From assembly GCA_003508605.1 (NCBI GenBank), contig DNUB01000113.1, positions 8,751 through 16,167 of the forward strand: a DNA stretch of 7,417 nucleotides. Direction: 5' to 3'. This stretch comes from Oscillospiraceae bacterium. GTDB lineage: Bacteria > Bacillota > Clostridia > Oscillospirales > Ruminococcaceae. Under the pieces are notes generated by a model. The model worked only from the letters and a program-made list of their open reading frames with translations. It ran no database searches and had not been told where the DNA came from. Positions 5,900 through 7,417 of the stretch are shown piece after piece. A program made the position numbers and the translations under genes. The first letter of the stretch is position 1. The number at the start of each line of letters is the position of its first letter.

Positions 5900-7303
5900 A
5901 TGAAGCTTAAAAAAATCACAGCTATAATGCTTTCAGCCGCTCTTACTTTTACTGCTGCGGCATGCAGCACAAACGAAAATACCGATCCTGCGGGTACGAG
6001 TAACTCCACAGGGCAGGGTACTGTGGAAAACACGCAGGGCAGCAGTGAGAATACGGGGGCGTCAACTGATCCTCAGCCCGAGGGAACGCTTGCTCTTGTT
6101 CCCGAGGAAGCCCCGCCCTCAAGCGTTTCCGATTTGAACGACTACAGCTATGCAGATTCCGTTGCCGATTCAAAATATGTTATTGCCGACGGCATAACCG
6201 ACAGAATGGTCGCACTGTCCGAGCTTAATTTCGGCAACACGGTTCGTCTGTCTAATGTTATGAAGAAAGCCGAATCGGGAGATTCTATCACCGTATCCTT
6301 TATCGGAGGCTCTATTACACAGGGCTCAACCGCCGCAACGGAAAGCGACTGCTATGCGAGTCTTGTTAAGGATTGGTTTGTAAAGACTTATCCCAATTCC
6401 GACGTTAAGTTCAACAAGGCGGGAATCGGTGCCACAGGCTCTTATATCGGCGTACACAGAGTTGAGCGGGACGTTCTGGTGAATAAGCCCGATGTGGTTT
6501 TTGTGGAATTTTCCGTAAATGACACCACCGAAAATACAAGACGTGACGTGGACAGCTATGACAGCCTGCTCAGAAAGATCTGGAACAGCGAGTCAAAGCC
6601 TGCAATAGTTTGTATCGGTATGACCCAGGATTCGGGTATTTCGGTTCAGAATTACCACTACGACATTGCCAAAAGCTATGATCTGCCTTTTATATCATAC
6701 AGAAACGCTATCCTTGACGTGATTAAAAAGGGTCATATCAAGTGGACCGATATTTCCGACGACAATATTCACCCCAATACCGTTGGACACAGCGTATTGG
6801 CTGAAATAATCACACATTACCTTGATAAGGTAAACGGTGAAAAGGACAGTGCCGGCGGCGACGAAAGCGATTTCTCTAAGGCATATACAAGCGACAAGTA
6901 CGTAAACGCCGTTACACTGACGCCCTCCGAGATCGAAGGCACAGACGAAACGGGAACATTTGAAGCCAACACTGATAATGTTTGGAGCAATATGAAGGGC
7001 TATTGGGGCGCAAGAACAAGAGGCGGCTTTGACGGAGCTAAGCTGGTGTTTAAGGACGTTGAGGCAAAGAACATAGGCTTGCTTTACGGCAGACTTACAG
7101 GAAGCGGCACAATTCTTGATATTTATATAGACGGTGTTTTGGCAAAATCAATTGACACCCGCTTCCCCGGCGGCTGGGGCGACTATGCGGAGGCAGCTTC
7201 GGTGGCGTCCTTTGAGAAAACCGAAAAACACACTATCGAAATCGTTCCTCAGGAAATAGAAGACGCAAAAAGGATTTATATCAGCGGATTGCTTATCAGC
7301 TGA
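5900..7303 (+). CDS. Secreted SGNH/GDSL-type esterase lipoprotein
   Basis: This 467-residue protein is predicted to be exported, lipid-anchored outside the membrane, and to hydrolyse ester bonds, probably removing acetyl or other acyl groups from a polysaccharide. Residues 1-21 are a signal peptide with KLKK then a hydrophobic core, ending at Cys22 in a TAAAC lipobox that lacks the usual Leu at -3. A disordered Ser/Thr/Asn/Gly-rich spacer (about 23-64) follows. The SGNH domain (about 110-312) has block I GGSITQG (136-142) with nucleophile Ser138, a block II glycine in AGIGATGS (174-181), block III SVND (205-208) with Asn207, and block V DNIH (288-291) giving Asp288 and His291. Block I reads GGS, not GDS, as in a known subset of the family. 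Residues about 328-467 look like a beta-rich accessory domain I cannot name. AGGAGG at 5888-5893 is six bases before the ATG. It has its own promoter; substrate unknown. Confidence 0.88.
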   Translation: MKLKKITAIMLSAALTFTAAACSTNENTDPAGTSNSTGQGTVENTQGSSENTGASTDPQPEGTLALVPEEAPPSSVSDLNDYSYADSVADSKYVIADGITDRMVALSELNFGNTVRLSNVMKKAESGDSITVSFIGGSITQGSTAATESDCYASLVKDWFVKTYPNSDVKFNKAGIGATGSYIGVHRVERDVLVNKPDVVFVEFSVNDTTENTRRDVDSYDSLLRKIWNSESKPAIVCIGMTQDSGISVQNYHYDIAKSYDLPFISYRNAILDVIKKGHIKWTDISDDNIHPNTVGHSVLAEIITHYLDKVNGEKDSAGGDESDFSKAYTSDKYVNAVTLTPSEIEGTDETGTFEANTDNVWSNMKGYWGARTRGGFDGAKLVFKDVEAKNIGLLYGRLTGSGTILDIYIDGVLAKSIDTRFPGGWGDYAEAASVASFEKTEKHTIEIVPQEIEDAKRIYISGLLIS

Positions 7304-7330
7304 TTGGTTTTTATCCTGAAATAATTTCAA

Positions 7331-7379
7331 TGAGGGGCAGTGCCCCGAATTTATGAAAATCCGGGGCGTAAGCCCCTCA
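7331..7379. repeat. GC-rich 49-base near-perfect palindrome
   Basis: TGAGGGGC (7331-7338) pairs with GCCCCTCA (7372-7379). Inside, GCCCCG (7342-7347) pairs with CGGGGC (7362-7367), and after one mismatch four A/T pairs (7349-7352 with 7357-7360) close on a 4-base loop (7353-7356). An alternative fold is two small hairpins, GGGGC-AGT-GCCCC (7334-7346) and GGGGC-GTAA-GCCCC (7363-7376). The block 7331-7410 is about 61% G+C (49 of 80), while 7304-7330 has 6 of 27. No T-run follows, so it is not a standard terminator. It may be an interspersed palindromic repeat and could also protect the 3' end of the lipoprotein mRNA. Confidence 0.7.
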
Positions 7380-7382
7380 GGG

Positions 7383-7413
7383 TTTCAGCGGGGAACCCGA
7401 TCCCCCACTGAAA
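7383..7413. repeat. Second GC-rich inverted repeat at the window end
   Basis: TTTCAG (7383-7388) pairs with CTGAAA (7408-7413). After a C-A mismatch, GGGG (7390-7393) pairs with CCCC (7403-7406) around a 9-base loop. It begins four bases after the preceding palindrome and has the same GC-rich character, so both probably belong to one repeat element. Whether further units lie beyond 7417 cannot be seen. Confidence 0.6.
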
Positions 7414-7417
7414 GACT

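Noticed and set aside
7317..7329. TGAAAT-A-ATTTCA palindrome after the lipoprotein gene
   Set aside because: It is short and AT-rich with no T-run, and no function can be supported.
7334..7393. Possible G-quadruplex from four G-runs
   Set aside because: The runs are separated by loops of up to about 25 bases and are paired with C-runs in stable hairpins, so a quadruplex is unlikely.
7331..7417. Start of a small gene at the window end
   Set aside because: No ribosome binding site or credible start precedes an open frame, and the sequence is better explained by inverted repeats.

Overview
The window looks like a chromosomal segment of a low-to-moderate GC member of the Clostridia, most likely close to Ruminococcus or the Oscillospirales. 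This rests on four things: the style of the ClpP, ClpX and trigger factor sequences, the strong purine-rich ribosome binding sites, two consensus vegetative promoters, and a lipoprotein with a long Ser/Thr/Asn/Gly-rich linker of the kind common in gut Firmicutes. The taxonomic call is inference from sequence character, not from a search. All six genes lie on the + strand. I see no genuine gene on the - strand, no tRNA or rRNA, no CRISPR array and no transposase.

Layout. Positions 1-69 are an AT-rich leader with a good ribosome binding site for thrC. Threonine synthase (70-1566) is followed after 9 bases by a calcineurin-like phosphoesterase (1576-2268), which starts with TTG and probably shares its transcript. 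An 89-base AT-rich gap holds an A/T-tract (UP-like) element and an extended -10 promoter. This drives a proteostasis operon: trigger factor tig (2358-3641), clpP (3684-4280) and clpX (4346-5644). A strong hairpin sits between clpP and clpX. The 255-base gap after clpX holds a small dyad directly after the stop, a strong intrinsic terminator with a GAAA loop (5734-5767), and then a near-perfect vegetative promoter (TTGACA, 17 bases, TGCTATATT). That promoter serves a separate gene for a secreted SGNH/GDSL-hydrolase lipoprotein (5900-7303). The last 114 bases have no gene but end in a GC-rich block of two large palindromes (7331-7413), probably an interspersed palindromic repeat running to or beyond the window edge.

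How the genes work together. Trigger factor meets nascent chains at the ribosome and assists folding. ClpX unfolds tagged or damaged proteins and feeds them into the ClpP peptidase chamber. Joint transcription of the three is a conserved arrangement across bacteria. No CtsR or CIRCE operator is visible, so this operon looks constitutively expressed from a housekeeping promoter. thrC is the last step of threonine synthesis, and its phosphoesterase neighbour has no known metabolic link to it. The lipoprotein is the only accessory-type gene and probably removes acyl groups from a cell-surface or dietary polysaccharide.

I do not find a convincing new biological system here. The items most worth a second look are the terminal palindrome block, the uncharacterised C-terminal domain of the SGNH lipoprotein, the clpP-clpX hairpin, and the ClpP start and active-site-proximal insertion.
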